From Thalassovita taeanensis (GTDB lineage Bacteria > Pseudomonadota > Alphaproteobacteria > Rhodobacterales > Rhodobacteraceae), in the NCBI RefSeq assembly GCF_900110775.1, contig NZ_FOEP01000008.1, positions 83,565 to 147,564 on the forward strand: a DNA stretch of 64,000 nucleotides. The letters run 5' to 3'. The notes under the pieces were generated by a model. The model did no database searches and was not told where the DNA came from. It saw nothing but the letters and a program-made list of their open reading frames with translations. This document shows, one piece after another, positions 42,992 to 51,132 of this stretch. Position 1 is the first letter of the stretch. Each line of letters begins with the position of its first letter. Position numbers and translations under genes: made by a program.

Positions 42992-43720
42992 ATGAATACA
43001 GTCCACCAGGGCTGGACCGATCCCGGCATACGCCGGATCGTGATCCTGTCCTTCATTGCCCTTTCGGCGCTCGTCCTGGGTGCGGAAAACGCTCTTGCCC
43101 ATGCCGTCACAGAAGGTGACGCAGGCTATATCCAGGAAATCTGGGGGGTGAACATCATCCCCTTCATGTATCTCGGCGCCAAACACATGGTCACGGGATA
43201 CGATCACATCCTGTTCCTGCTCGGCGTCGTCTTCTTCCTCTACAAGATGAAGGATGTAGGCATCTATGTCAGCCTCTTCGCCCTCGGGCACTCGACCACG
43301 ATGCTGGCCGGTGTCTGGTTCGGCTGGGGCATCAACGCCTACATCATCGACGCGATCATCGGCCTTTCGGTCGTCTACAAGGCGCTCGACAATCTCGGGG
43401 CTTATCAGCGCTGGTTTGGGTTCCAGCCGAACACCAAGGCCGCAACGCTGATCTTCGGCTTCTTCCACGGCACGGGCCTGGCCACGAAGATCCTAGACTA
43501 CGAGATCGCGTCAGAGGGCCTACTGGCCAATCTTCTGGCGTTCAACGTGGGCGTCGAGCTTGGCCAGATCATGGCGCTTGCCGTGATCCTCATCGTCATG
43601 GGCTTCTGGCGGAAATCCCCAAGCTTCTTCCGCCAAGCCTACACCGCCAACGTCGTCATGATGTCCATGGGATTCATCCTCATGGGCCTGCAAATCACCG
43701 GCTACTTCGTAGCCACCTGA
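42992..43720 (+). CDS. HupE/UreJ-family membrane protein
   Basis: A 242-aa membrane protein with a signal-like N-terminus (VILSFIALSALVLGAENALAHA) and about six further segments. Family marks: GAKHMVTGYDHILFLLGVVFFL with the G-x-x-H-x-x-x-G-x-D-H-I-L-F motif, FALGHSTTML and FGFFHGTGLA. HupE/UreJ proteins are nickel or cobalt permeases of hydrogenase and urease systems. No hydrogenase or urease gene is nearby; here it sits with an exporter and a metal repressor, so it may take part in metal balance. Confidence 0.88.
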   Translation: MNTVHQGWTDPGIRRIVILSFIALSALVLGAENALAHAVTEGDAGYIQEIWGVNIIPFMYLGAKHMVTGYDHILFLLGVVFFLYKMKDVGIYVSLFALGHSTTMLAGVWFGWGINAYIIDAIIGLSVVYKALDNLGAYQRWFGFQPNTKAATLIFGFFHGTGLATKILDYEIASEGLLANLLAFNVGVELGQIMALAVILIVMGFWRKSPSFFRQAYTANVVMMSMGFILMGLQITGYFVAT

Positions 43721-43737
43721 GAATTTAGGAGACCAAA

Positions 43738-44361
43738 ATGTTTAACGCAAAAAAACCGAGCCTTGATGAGCTTCCCAGCTCCGCGCAGCTTATCCGTTCC
43801 ACTGCCATTGCGGCGGCCAGCGCCGTTGCGATCCTTGTGACCGTCGTGCTGCCTGCCGAATACAACATCGACCCGACCGGGATCGGCGGGGTTCTCGGGC
43901 TGAGCGAGATGGGTGAGATCAAAGCCCAGCTTGCGGAGGAGGCCGAAGCCGACAGGCTGTTGGAGATCGAAGCCGAAGAGCAGTCGAGCCTTATGAACGA
44001 TATCTTTGGACTTTTTGTCGGCACGGCATATGCACAGGAGGCCGAAATCTGGCGTGACGAAACCACCTTTACGCTTGCACCCGGCGACAGTGCCGAGTGG
44101 AAGCTGGTCATGGAAGAGGGCCAGACGGTGGAATACCGAATGCTGGTCGATGGCGGTCGGGTGAATTTTGACATGCACGGCCACGGCGGCGGCAATTCGG
44201 TGACCTATGAAAAGGGCCGCGGTTCGACGGGCGACGAGGGCGAGATCATCGCGGCATTCGACGGCGAACACGGATGGTTCTGGCGGAATCGGGACAGCCA
44301 GCCCGCAACCGTGACTGTCCAGGTGCGCGGCGAATACACCGAATTCAAAGACGCAAGTTGA
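43738..44361 (+). CDS. Membrane-anchored periplasmic protein
   Basis: A 207-aa protein with one N-terminal membrane helix (STAIAAASAVAILVTVVLPAE), an acidic helix (EMGEIKAQLAEEAEADRLLEIEAEE) and a C-terminal beta domain: ETTFTLAPGDSAEWKLVMEEGQ, VNFDMHGHGGGNSV, WFWRNRDSQPATVTVQVRGEY. This is the fold pattern of the transmembrane anchor proteins usually found next to HupE-type genes. The HGHGGG stretch could bind metal. It follows the HupE gene by 17 bp. Precise role unknown. Confidence 0.75.
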   Translation: MFNAKKPSLDELPSSAQLIRSTAIAAASAVAILVTVVLPAEYNIDPTGIGGVLGLSEMGEIKAQLAEEAEADRLLEIEAEEQSSLMNDIFGLFVGTAYAQEAEIWRDETTFTLAPGDSAEWKLVMEEGQTVEYRMLVDGGRVNFDMHGHGGGNSVTYEKGRGSTGDEGEIIAAFDGEHGWFWRNRDSQPATVTVQVRGEYTEFKDAS

Positions 44362-44367
44362 CACAAG

Positions 44368-44403
44368 GGCAGCCACCCGCATGAAAAGATGCGGGTGGTT
44401 GCC
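44368..44403. terminator. Long hairpin after the HupE operon
   Basis: A 15-bp stem, GGCAGCCACCCGCAT with ATGCGGGTGGTTGCC, and loop GAAAAG, 6 bp past the stop at 44361. It lacks a clear T-run, so may be a 3-prime protective hairpin or a weak terminator. Confidence 0.6.
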
Positions 44404-44535
44404 TGGCTCCGAAACAGACCTTGGATGAGTCCGCAGTCTCGCCTCAGATTTTCCCCCGAAACCAACCTCGGGCATCTTTTGGCCAATCAGTGAGTACCCG
44501 CGTGGCAATGTCACGCCTATGTTACGGGATACTTC

Positions 44536-44566
44536 TTGACCTCCCCCTACTGGAAGCTTGCATAAG
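44536..44566 (+). promoter_or_regulatory. CueR-type promoter 1 (copper operon, rightward)
   Basis: TTGACC -35 and CATAAG -10 with the long 19-bp spacer typical of MerR-family promoters; inside the spacer ACCTCCC-N6-GGAAGCT forms the CueR dyad. It would drive the long operon 44573-51132. Confidence 0.75.
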
Positions 44567-44572
44567 GATCGC

Positions 44573-44926
44573 ATGATCTGCGTTTTCCGCCTCATTTTGA
44601 TTCTTGCATTGAGCTTCGGTGCCGTGGTTGCGCCGGATGTATCGGCAGCGAATGCGGCTGAGGCAGCAATGGCTCAGATGGTGGGCGCTGAAAGCGGGGA
44701 CGACCATTGCGGCGGATGCGATCCGATCGGATTTGCTGACGGGATAACCTGCGAGGGTGGGTGTACAGTCCCTTGTGGCGCGGGAACTACGGCCGGTATC
44801 GTAGCTCGTACGTCAGCGATGACGCTTGAGATGGCCTTCGGTGTTGTCATCCCGGTCGCGGGACCTGTGATCCCGATTGGCGCGGTTCCCTCCCTTGATC
44901 CATTTCCTCCCAAGCTGCCTGTCTGA
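44573..44926 (+). CDS. Cys-rich exported protein, first gene of the copper operon
   Basis: A 117-aa protein with a signal peptide (MICVFRLILILALSFGAVVAP, cleavage near AANA-A) and a mature part with a cysteine cluster CGGCDPIGFADGITCEGGCTVPC: six Cys in about 25 residues. It resembles the small DUF2946-like copper-associated exported proteins and probably binds Cu(I) in the periplasm. ATG 44573 has an AAGGA ribosome site; an upstream TTG would lie within the promoter. Placed directly behind the CueR-type promoter. Confidence 0.7.
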   Translation: MICVFRLILILALSFGAVVAPDVSAANAAEAAMAQMVGAESGDDHCGGCDPIGFADGITCEGGCTVPCGAGTTAGIVARTSAMTLEMAFGVVIPVAGPVIPIGAVPSLDPFPPKLPV

Positions 44927-45016
44927 ACCTGATAGCGGCCTCGCTTGTTGCGGGGCCTGACCGTTGCCTTGGCCGAAGCTGGCTGAGTGCGACCCTTTCA
45001 GATCAAGGCAGAAGTA

Positions 45017-46456
45017 ATGACCCTCAACAGACTGATTTCACGACGGCACGTGCTGCGCACCGGTGCCGCTTTCACGGCCATATCCACTCTGTCACCGGCA
45101 CGAGTAGCGATGGCAGGTCCGACAGAGGACCCATTCTTGCTACGCGCTGCGGCCGGACAAGCCGCCCTGCGACCGGCACCCTACGGCCCTACCGACGTCT
45201 GGAGCTACAACGGATCCCTCCCCGGCCCCGAGATCCGGGTGCGGCAGGGAGACCGAATTCGGGTTCTGGCCCGGAACGGGCTAAATGAAGGGACGACGGT
45301 CCACTGGCATGGCATTCGCACACCCAATGCGATGGACGGTGTGCCGTTCCTGACACAGGACCCGATCCCGGTCGGTGGCGAGTTTCTCTACGAATTCGAT
45401 GCGCTGGACGCAGGTACATTCTGGTATCACCCGCACCAGCGCAGTTCGGAACAGGTCGGGCGCGGGCTTTACGGGCCGCTGATCGTCGAGGAAGCAAACC
45501 CGATCCGCGTGGATCGCGATTTGACCTGGATGCTCGATGACTGGCGGATGACCGGCGACGGACAGATTGCGACAGATTTCGGAAGCCGGCACGACGCGAT
45601 GCACGGCGGTCGTATCGGCAATTCCGTGACGATCAACGGCCAGATCCCTGACCGTATCGCGGTGCGATCCGGGGAACGCATCCGCCTTCGGCTGGTCAAT
45701 GCAGCGAACGCGCGGATATTCGGGCTGGATTTCGGGGGGCTTGCGCCGGTCGTGGTCGCTCTGGACGGTCAACCCGTGTCACCTCATGTACCAGACGATG
45801 ACATCGTGGTGGTCGGTCCGGCCATGCGTGTCGATCTGGTGATTGATATGACCGGCAAGCCCGGAGAGAGCCTGACCATCACCGATGTCTTCTACAGGGA
45901 TCTGGAATACCGTCTGGTCGATCTCGCCTACGGGCCGGATCGGTTACGGGACGCGGTCCCGGACTGGTCGATGGAACTGCCACCCAACCCGCTGGCCGAA
46001 CCCGATATGCAAGCTGCCACGCGGCATCAGATCATCTTTAATGGCGGCATGATGGGGCAGATGATGATGGGCGGCGGCATGGGGTCCATGATGGAGCAGA
46101 TGCGCGAAGGCAACATGTGGTTCATCAACGGCAAAGCAGCAACGGGGCACATGATGGATCCATTGCTGGTCCTGCCGCAGGGCACGTCGCATGTGCTGCA
46201 GATGGACAATCGCACCGCGTGGCATCACCCGATGCATCTTCATGGACATTCGTTCCGTGTGATCACACGGAACGGGCAACCGACACGGCATCGCGAATGG
46301 CAGGACACCGTCCTGATGGCACCGGAGGAACGGGTCGAGATCGCCTTCGTGGCGGACAATCCGGGAGACTGGATGTTCCATTGTCACATCCTGGAACACC
46401 AGGCGGCCGGCATGATGGGCATCATACGTGTCGATCCTGGCACGACCAAAACCTGA
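45017..46456 (+). CDS. Multicopper oxidase (CueO/CopA-like)
   Basis: A 479-aa periplasmic oxidase that would convert Cu(I) to the less toxic Cu(II). Twin-arginine-type signal SRRHVLRTGAAF. The copper-binding motifs are complete: VHWHG, WYHPH, HPMHLHGHSF, and HCHILEHQAAGMM (type 1 Cys-His-Met). A Met-rich loop (GGMMGQMMMGGGMGSMMEQM), as in CueO, is suited to Cu(I) binding. ATG 45017 (AAGG ribosome site) is used. A second multicopper oxidase is encoded at 58477-59865. Confidence 0.93.
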   Translation: MTLNRLISRRHVLRTGAAFTAISTLSPARVAMAGPTEDPFLLRAAAGQAALRPAPYGPTDVWSYNGSLPGPEIRVRQGDRIRVLARNGLNEGTTVHWHGIRTPNAMDGVPFLTQDPIPVGGEFLYEFDALDAGTFWYHPHQRSSEQVGRGLYGPLIVEEANPIRVDRDLTWMLDDWRMTGDGQIATDFGSRHDAMHGGRIGNSVTINGQIPDRIAVRSGERIRLRLVNAANARIFGLDFGGLAPVVVALDGQPVSPHVPDDDIVVVGPAMRVDLVIDMTGKPGESLTITDVFYRDLEYRLVDLAYGPDRLRDAVPDWSMELPPNPLAEPDMQAATRHQIIFNGGMMGQMMMGGGMGSMMEQMREGNMWFINGKAATGHMMDPLLVLPQGTSHVLQMDNRTAWHHPMHLHGHSFRVITRNGQPTRHREWQDTVLMAPEERVEIAFVADNPGDWMFHCHILEHQAAGMMGIIRVDPGTTKT

Positions 46457-46496
46457 AACAATCTCACGTAACGATCACCACGAAAGGAAAGAACCG

Positions 46497-46952
46497 ATGA
46501 AGAAACTAATTGGACTTGCCAGTCTTGGCACCGCAGGTGCTGCCGCTGTCCTTGCAGTGAGCCTGAATGCCGCGCCTGCAGCAGCGCAAGAGGCCACGCT
46601 CTACAAGAACCCGCAATGCGGATGCTGCGAGAGCTATGCGGACTACCTGCGCGAGAATGGCTTCACGGTCGAGGTAAAGCCGACCCATGATCTGGCTCAG
46701 ATCAGCCGTGATGCAGGTATCCCGGACGATTTCCAGGGCTGCCATACGACCTTTCTGGGTGACTACGTCGTCAGCGGTCATGTGCCAATTGATGTCGTCA
46801 ACAAGTTGCTTGATGAGCGCCCGGACATTGCCGGTCTGACACTTCCCGGCATGCCGTTGGGATCGCCGGGTATGGGGGGCGCGAAGCAGGAACCGTTCAA
46901 GATTTACACCGTCGAAGAAGGTGTGAACCCGACCGTCTATGCGGTCGAATGA
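46497..46952 (+). CDS. DUF411 periplasmic copper-binding protein
   Basis: A 151-aa secreted protein with a signal peptide (LIGLASLGTAGAAAVLAVSL, ending AAAQEA) and the DUF411 core NPQCGCCESYADYLRENGF, with DDFQGCHTTFLGDYVVSGHVP. DUF411 proteins are CopG-like Cys-rich copper proteins that sit in copper resistance operons; the CGCC and later Cys/His bind metal. It follows the oxidase gene by 40 bp. Confidence 0.88.
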   Translation: MKKLIGLASLGTAGAAAVLAVSLNAAPAAAQEATLYKNPQCGCCESYADYLRENGFTVEVKPTHDLAQISRDAGIPDDFQGCHTTFLGDYVVSGHVPIDVVNKLLDERPDIAGLTLPGMPLGSPGMGGAKQEPFKIYTVEEGVNPTVYAVE

Positions 46953-47009
46953 TTAATTGCGCGGACTGGTGCGATCCCGTGCCTGACCGGTTTCAAGGGA
47001 AAACAAAGG

Positions 47010-47153
47010 ATGAAGTGCATGATGATGGATGGTGGAATGATGGGTGGCGGCATGATGATCGCGATGGGACTGGTTTGGTTACTCATCGTGGCGGTGCTGG
47101 TGCTCGCGGCAATCGCCTTGGTCAAATACATCCGCTCGGACAGCGGAAAATAG
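47010..47153 (+). CDS. Tiny Met-rich membrane protein (47 aa)
   Basis: A short ORF: MKCMMMDGGMMGGGMMIAMG then one hydrophobic helix (LVWLLIVAVLVLAAIALV) and KYIRSDSGK. It has an AAGGA ribosome site and stays in the copper operon. The Met/Cys-rich N-terminus resembles Cu(I)-handling small proteins. It is too short to place in a family. Confidence 0.65.
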   Translation: MKCMMMDGGMMGGGMMIAMGLVWLLIVAVLVLAAIALVKYIRSDSGK

Positions 47154-47165
47154 AAATGCGCCAAG

Positions 47166-47306
47166 ATGCGGAATGAGGGCGACAGCAACGGCGACGGCCT
47201 GTTGTCGATGGGGATTGGTCTGGGGGCGTGCGTCCTGCTTGTCGTGGCATCGATAGTCGCACTCTCGTTGTATTTGGATAGCCAGAAGAAGGCACAAGCG
47301 ACATGA
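47166..47306 (+). CDS. Tiny single-helix membrane protein (46 aa)
   Basis: A short ORF MRNEGDSNGDGLLSMGIGLG, then CVLLVVASIVALSLYL, ending DSQKKAQAT. Its TGA overlaps the cytochrome start (ATGA), implying real translation. No family recognised. It could be a membrane partner or a small subunit for the neighbouring cytochrome. Confidence 0.6.
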   Translation: MRNEGDSNGDGLLSMGIGLGACVLLVVASIVALSLYLDSQKKAQAT

Positions 47307-47728
47307 AAAACACCATTAGGCTCGCCGCGGTCTTGCTCGCCACAACGGTCTCTCCCGTTTCGGCGGAGAGCGACTTGCGCATGGGCGAGCGTCTCTATCA
47401 GGAGAATTGTGCCAGTTGCCATGGCGCAAACCTGGAGGGGCAGCCTGATTGGCGCACCCGATTGCCGAACGGCAGATTGCCTGCCCCGCCGCATGATGCG
47501 TCGGGTCATACCTGGCATCATACGGACCGCGTATTGTTCGACATCGTGAAACGCGGACCGGCGGCGATTGTCGGGGCCGGTTATGAAAGCGACATGCCCG
47601 GATATGAGGGCGTACTGACAGATGACGAAATCACGTCGATCGTCGACTACATCAAGAGCACCTGGCCCGACAAAGAACGTGCCTTTCAGAGTGAGCGGAC
47701 CCGCGAGGACCAGCAAGCACAGCCATGA
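47303..47728 (+). CDS. Class I c-type cytochrome
   Basis: A 141-aa protein with a signal peptide and one haem-c site, ENCASCHGANLEGQPDW, with M in the distal SDMPGYE region as likely sixth ligand. It would transfer electrons in the periplasm, probably from a multicopper oxidase or another partner. A close paralogue is encoded at 58001-58477 beside the second oxidase; both share PPHD-x-x-GHTWHH. Its stop overlaps the next gene by 4 bp. Confidence 0.88.
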   Translation: MKNTIRLAAVLLATTVSPVSAESDLRMGERLYQENCASCHGANLEGQPDWRTRLPNGRLPAPPHDASGHTWHHTDRVLFDIVKRGPAAIVGAGYESDMPGYEGVLTDDEITSIVDYIKSTWPDKERAFQSERTREDQQAQP

Positions 47729-48321
47729 CCAGCTATCGTGACAATATGACTGTTCCCACGCCCCGCCGGAGAAATCTCGGCTTTGTGCTGGTGCCCGTCG
47801 TGGCTTTGGCCCTTATGGTCCTGTTTGGCTGGGGGCTTTTCAGCGAGGGCGATGATCTGCCGTCCGCGCTTATCGACAAGCCTGTACCGGAGTTTGCACT
47901 CGCTCCGGTGCTCGGCCGCGAGGAAGGTCTTTCGACGCAGGACCTGATCGGCCATGTTTCGCTGGTGAACGTCTTTGCCTCGTGGTGTGTGCCCTGCCGC
48001 GCCGAACATCCGCTATTCATGGAATTGAGCGCCACGGGCGAAGTGCCGCTCTACGGGATCAACTACAAGGATCCGCCCGAACAGGCGCGCGCCTGGCTAG
48101 ACGAACTGGGTGATCCCTACACCCGCATCGGGGCCGACATAAACGGACGTGCGGGCATCGAGTGGGGTGTTTACGGCGTGCCTGAAACCTATGTCATCAC
48201 TTCCGACGGCACCATTGCCTACCGCCATGTCGGCCCCATCACGCGAGCGATTCTGGAGGAAACCCTTTTGCCGATCGTCCGTGATCTGAAAACCCAAGCC
48301 GGCAAGGAGCCAACGCCATGA
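47725..48321 (+). CDS. DsbE/CcmG-like thiol-disulfide protein
   Basis: A 198-aa membrane-anchored thioredoxin-fold protein: N-terminal helix (LGFVLVPVVALALMVLFGWG), active site SWCVPCRAEH (C-x-x-C), and the cis-proline in GVYGVPETYV, which is the CcmG/DsbE form. CcmG-type proteins keep apocytochrome c cysteines reduced. With cytochrome genes on either side it probably serves their maturation. It overlaps the previous and following genes by 4 bp. Confidence 0.88.
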   Translation: MTSYRDNMTVPTPRRRNLGFVLVPVVALALMVLFGWGLFSEGDDLPSALIDKPVPEFALAPVLGREEGLSTQDLIGHVSLVNVFASWCVPCRAEHPLFMELSATGEVPLYGINYKDPPEQARAWLDELGDPYTRIGADINGRAGIEWGVYGVPETYVITSDGTIAYRHVGPITRAILEETLLPIVRDLKTQAGKEPTP

Positions 48322-48830
48322 AATATCTCAAAACGGCGCTGCTCGTCTGGGCATTGTCCGTCGGCACGGCGTTTGCCGGGCCGCAAGGCTTCGCACTGCA
48401 CGACACGCCGCAGCCGGTGATCAATGTGCGCTACGAGACCGAGGACGGCAGCCGTGGGGACATGGAGGATTTTCGTGGCAAGGTGATCCTCGTGAACGTT
48501 TGGGCAACCTGGTGCGTCCCCTGCCGGGAAGAGATGCCGACGCTGGATGCACTTCAGGCGGAACTTGGCGGCGACCGTTTCGAGGTTGTCGCCCTGTCCA
48601 TCGACAGGGCCGGGTCGCCCGTCGTGCGGCGGTTCTACGACGAGATCGGTGTCAACAATCTCAAGATGTATGTCGACAAGACCATGCTGTCGATGACCGC
48701 GCTGCGCACCGTCGGTCTGCCGACAACGATCCTGATCGACGCGCAGGGGCGGGAGCTTGGGAGACTGGTCGGCCCGGCCGAATGGGATGATCCCGAGATG
48801 GTCTCCTTCTTGCGAGGCTTTATCGAATAA
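48318..48830 (+). CDS. TlpA-family periplasmic thioredoxin
   Basis: A 170-aa protein with a signal peptide (LLVWALSVGTAFAG) and a thioredoxin fold: VWATWCVPCREEMPTLDA with the CxxC, and GLPTTILID with the cis-Pro. TlpA-like proteins reduce periplasmic Cys, including those of copper chaperones such as SCO. A second thioredoxin-like gene directly after the CcmG-like one suggests two different clients. Confidence 0.87.
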   Translation: MKYLKTALLVWALSVGTAFAGPQGFALHDTPQPVINVRYETEDGSRGDMEDFRGKVILVNVWATWCVPCREEMPTLDALQAELGGDRFEVVALSIDRAGSPVVRRFYDEIGVNNLKMYVDKTMLSMTALRTVGLPTTILIDAQGRELGRLVGPAEWDDPEMVSFLRGFIE

Positions 48831-48912
48831 GCGCCCCTGAAAGAGCGCCGCCCGCCCTTGACCGCCCAGTTATCAGAATGACCAGTACTCAAACTTCAGA
48901 AGGATTTTCCGG

Positions 48913-49203
48913 ATGACCGACATATCATCTTCCAACGATGCGGGTGCCGCCGACATCGAAAGCGCAGGCAACTGGCCCCGGTGGTTGACGCGCAGACGAC
49001 TGCTGTTCGTCGGTGCGGCAACCGTTATGGGCGGCGGCATGGCGCTGAACTGGGGATGGCTCACCGCGATCGGTCTCGCGCCTGTCTTGGTTTCGCTGGC
49101 ACCCTGTGCCGCGATGTGCGGGCTTGGTCTGTGCATGAAGGGCGGGTCCGGCGGGAAATGCGACGATGCGGGTGGTGGCAAGCCCGATCAATCCGAAAGG
49201 TGA
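48913..49203 (+). CDS. Small membrane protein with Cys cluster
   Basis: A 96-aa protein with two hydrophobic segments (LLFVGAATVMGGGMALNWGW and APVLVSLAPCAAMCGLGLCM) and three Cys in the second (PCAAMCGLGLC), then a Gly/Lys-rich tail. Not recognised. The Cys/Met pattern and the position between thioredoxin and SCO genes suggest copper handling. Its stop shares a base with the SCO start (TGATG). Confidence 0.6.
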   Translation: MTDISSSNDAGAADIESAGNWPRWLTRRRLLFVGAATVMGGGMALNWGWLTAIGLAPVLVSLAPCAAMCGLGLCMKGGSGGKCDDAGGGKPDQSER

Positions 49204-49907
49204 TGCAGTTGATTGTCTATCTGACCCGGCGCGCCGCCTTGGCGACATTTGCGGCCACGATCGCCTTTCCGGCCTCCGCCGATCATCCGGGTGAAAATCT
49301 GGATGCCCGGATGTTCGAGATGGAGCCATACTTCCAGGCCATCGACGCGGCACAGGCCCCGGATTTCGAGTTGCAGAATGCGGAGGGCAATCCTGTGCGC
49401 TTGGCGGATTTCAGCGAAAGGGTCGTCATCCTGCATTTCATCTACGCCAACTGCCCGGATATCTGCCCGCTCCATGCGGAAAAGATCGCGGCGGTCCAGG
49501 CTTCGATCAACGACGGGCCGATGAGGGATCTGGTGCAATTCATCTCGATCACAACCGATCCCGTGAATGACACGCCGGACGTTCTGCGCGACTACGCGGA
49601 CCGGCATGGGCTCGATCCGAGCAACTGGGTCATTCTGACCAAACGGCCCGATCAGAGCGACGACGCGACGCGCCTTGTGGCGCGGGACTATGGGCTCGAG
49701 TTCACCACGACCGCCGACAGCGACATGATGATGCACGGTGCGGTCACCCATGTCGTGGATATCGGCGGGCGGTTCGCCGCAAAGTTCCATGGCATGGATT
49801 TCAAGAATGTGAACCTGATCCTCTATGTCAGCGAGTTGATCAACAATGCCCAGCATCGACGCCGGGAACGCAGTTGGTGGGACCGGGTGACAGGGGTGTT
49901 TCAATGA
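49203..49907 (+). CDS. SCO1/SenC-family copper chaperone
   Basis: A 234-aa periplasmic protein with a signal peptide and the SCO motifs: IYANCPDICPLHAEK (C-x-x-x-C, Cu-binding) and GAVTHVVDIGG (His ligand). SCO proteins deliver copper to cytochrome oxidase or act as redox chaperones. It follows the small Cys protein and precedes a membrane protein by a 4-bp overlap. A longer frame starting at 48981 is out of frame with that coupling and lies over the neighbouring gene. Confidence 0.9.
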   Translation: MQLIVYLTRRAALATFAATIAFPASADHPGENLDARMFEMEPYFQAIDAAQAPDFELQNAEGNPVRLADFSERVVILHFIYANCPDICPLHAEKIAAVQASINDGPMRDLVQFISITTDPVNDTPDVLRDYADRHGLDPSNWVILTKRPDQSDDATRLVARDYGLEFTTTADSDMMMHGAVTHVVDIGGRFAAKFHGMDFKNVNLILYVSELINNAQHRRRERSWWDRVTGVFQ

Positions 49908-50395
49908 GTGTCACCGCGACTGGCGTCATGCCATCTTCGGCGGATGGAATATCCCTGACAGCGCTACGTCGGTATTTTTCGGTAATCATCCCGGCCAATC
50001 TGATCTGGGAGTTCGCCCATATGCCGCTCTACACGATCTGGAACGAGGGCACCTGGGGTGAGATCGTCTTCGCCGCGGTTCATTGCACGGGTGGCGACAT
50101 CCTGATTGCCATGAGCGCGCTGGTGCTTGCCTTGATGCTGACCGGCCGTGGCTGGCCCTTCGTGGCTCCGACGCGACGCTCGGTAACCGTCCTGACGGTG
50201 GTGTTCGGGTTGGGATATACGCTGTTCAGCGAATGGCTCAACATCGTGATCCGCACGGCTTGGGCCTATTCGGACCTGATGCCGATCATTCCGGTCCTCG
50301 ATGCAGGGCTGTCGCCCGTGCTGCAATGGATCGTAATCCCGCTGATTGCCTTCTGGTGGGCGGCGCGACCCTTCAGCGCCGAGCATAAAGCATGA
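49904..50395 (+). CDS. Four-helix membrane protein, unknown
   Basis: A 163-aa protein with four hydrophobic segments. Landmarks: IIPANLIWEFAHMPLYTIW, VHCTGGDILIAM, LGYTLFSEWLN and LQWIVIPLIAFWWA. The conserved-looking W, H, E and C residues inside helices could bind metal or haem, but no family is recognised. It is coupled to SCO by ATGA and to ccdA by a short overlap, so it belongs to the copper/redox operon. Confidence 0.65.
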   Translation: MSVTATGVMPSSADGISLTALRRYFSVIIPANLIWEFAHMPLYTIWNEGTWGEIVFAAVHCTGGDILIAMSALVLALMLTGRGWPFVAPTRRSVTVLTVVFGLGYTLFSEWLNIVIRTAWAYSDLMPIIPVLDAGLSPVLQWIVIPLIAFWWAARPFSAEHKA

Positions 50396-51132
50396 TGGAT
50401 ATTTCCGGCATCGGCATCTTCGCGGCCTTTCTGGCGGGGGCCATTTCCTTCCTGTCACCCTGCGTCCTGCCACTGGTTCCGGGCTATGTTTCCTACATCG
50501 CAGGCCAGCCGGATTTGCGCACGACGCGATCGGTCGGCCTGCGGGCACGCGCCGGGGCACTTGGCCTAAGCACCTGCTTCGTTCTGGGGTTCTCCACGGT
50601 CTTTGTCGCGTTGGGGGCCGGGGCCAGCGCGCTCGGGTCGTTGCTGCTGACTTGGCGCACTGAGCTCAACTATCTGGGCGGGGCGATCATCATCCTGTTC
50701 GGACTGGTCATGCTGGGTGCCTTCCGTCTGGAAGCGTTCTCGCGTGACACCCGCTTCACACTCGACATTCCGGGGGGTCGCCCGCTTGGAGCCTACGTCC
50801 TGGGCTTGGCCTTCGCCTTTGGATGGACGCCCTGCATCGGGCCGATCCTCGGCGCAATCCTGACGCTCAGTTCGACATCCGGCGGTATGTCGGACGGCAT
50901 CTGGCTGTTGTCGATCTATTCCGCAGGGCTGGGCGTGCCGTTCCTGCTGGCCGCGCTGTTCACCGACGCCATCGCCGCACGGGTCAGACAGATCGGCAAA
51001 GCCGGTCGCTGGCTCTACAAGGCCGCGGGCGTCGCCATGATCATCATGGGCGTTGCCATCATGACCGGCCAATTGTCCCGGTTTGCCTACTGGCTTCTGG
51101 GAACCTTCCCATTCTTGGCCTCAATCGGTTAG
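50392..51132 (+). CDS. CcdA-type thiol transporter
   Basis: A 246-aa protein with six hydrophobic segments and the DsbD-gamma/CcdA signature: LSPCVLPLVPGYVSYI and AFGWTPCIGPILGAILT, each with one redox Cys. CcdA passes electrons from cytoplasmic thioredoxin to periplasmic proteins such as the TlpA and CcmG-like ones encoded just upstream, so it completes that pathway. It is the last gene of the rightward copper operon and converges with the permease gene. Confidence 0.92.
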   Translation: MMDISGIGIFAAFLAGAISFLSPCVLPLVPGYVSYIAGQPDLRTTRSVGLRARAGALGLSTCFVLGFSTVFVALGAGASALGSLLLTWRTELNYLGGAIIILFGLVMLGAFRLEAFSRDTRFTLDIPGGRPLGAYVLGLAFAFGWTPCIGPILGAILTLSSTSGGMSDGIWLLSIYSAGLGVPFLLAALFTDAIAARVRQIGKAGRWLYKAAGVAMIIMGVAIMTGQLSRFAYWLLGTFPFLASIG

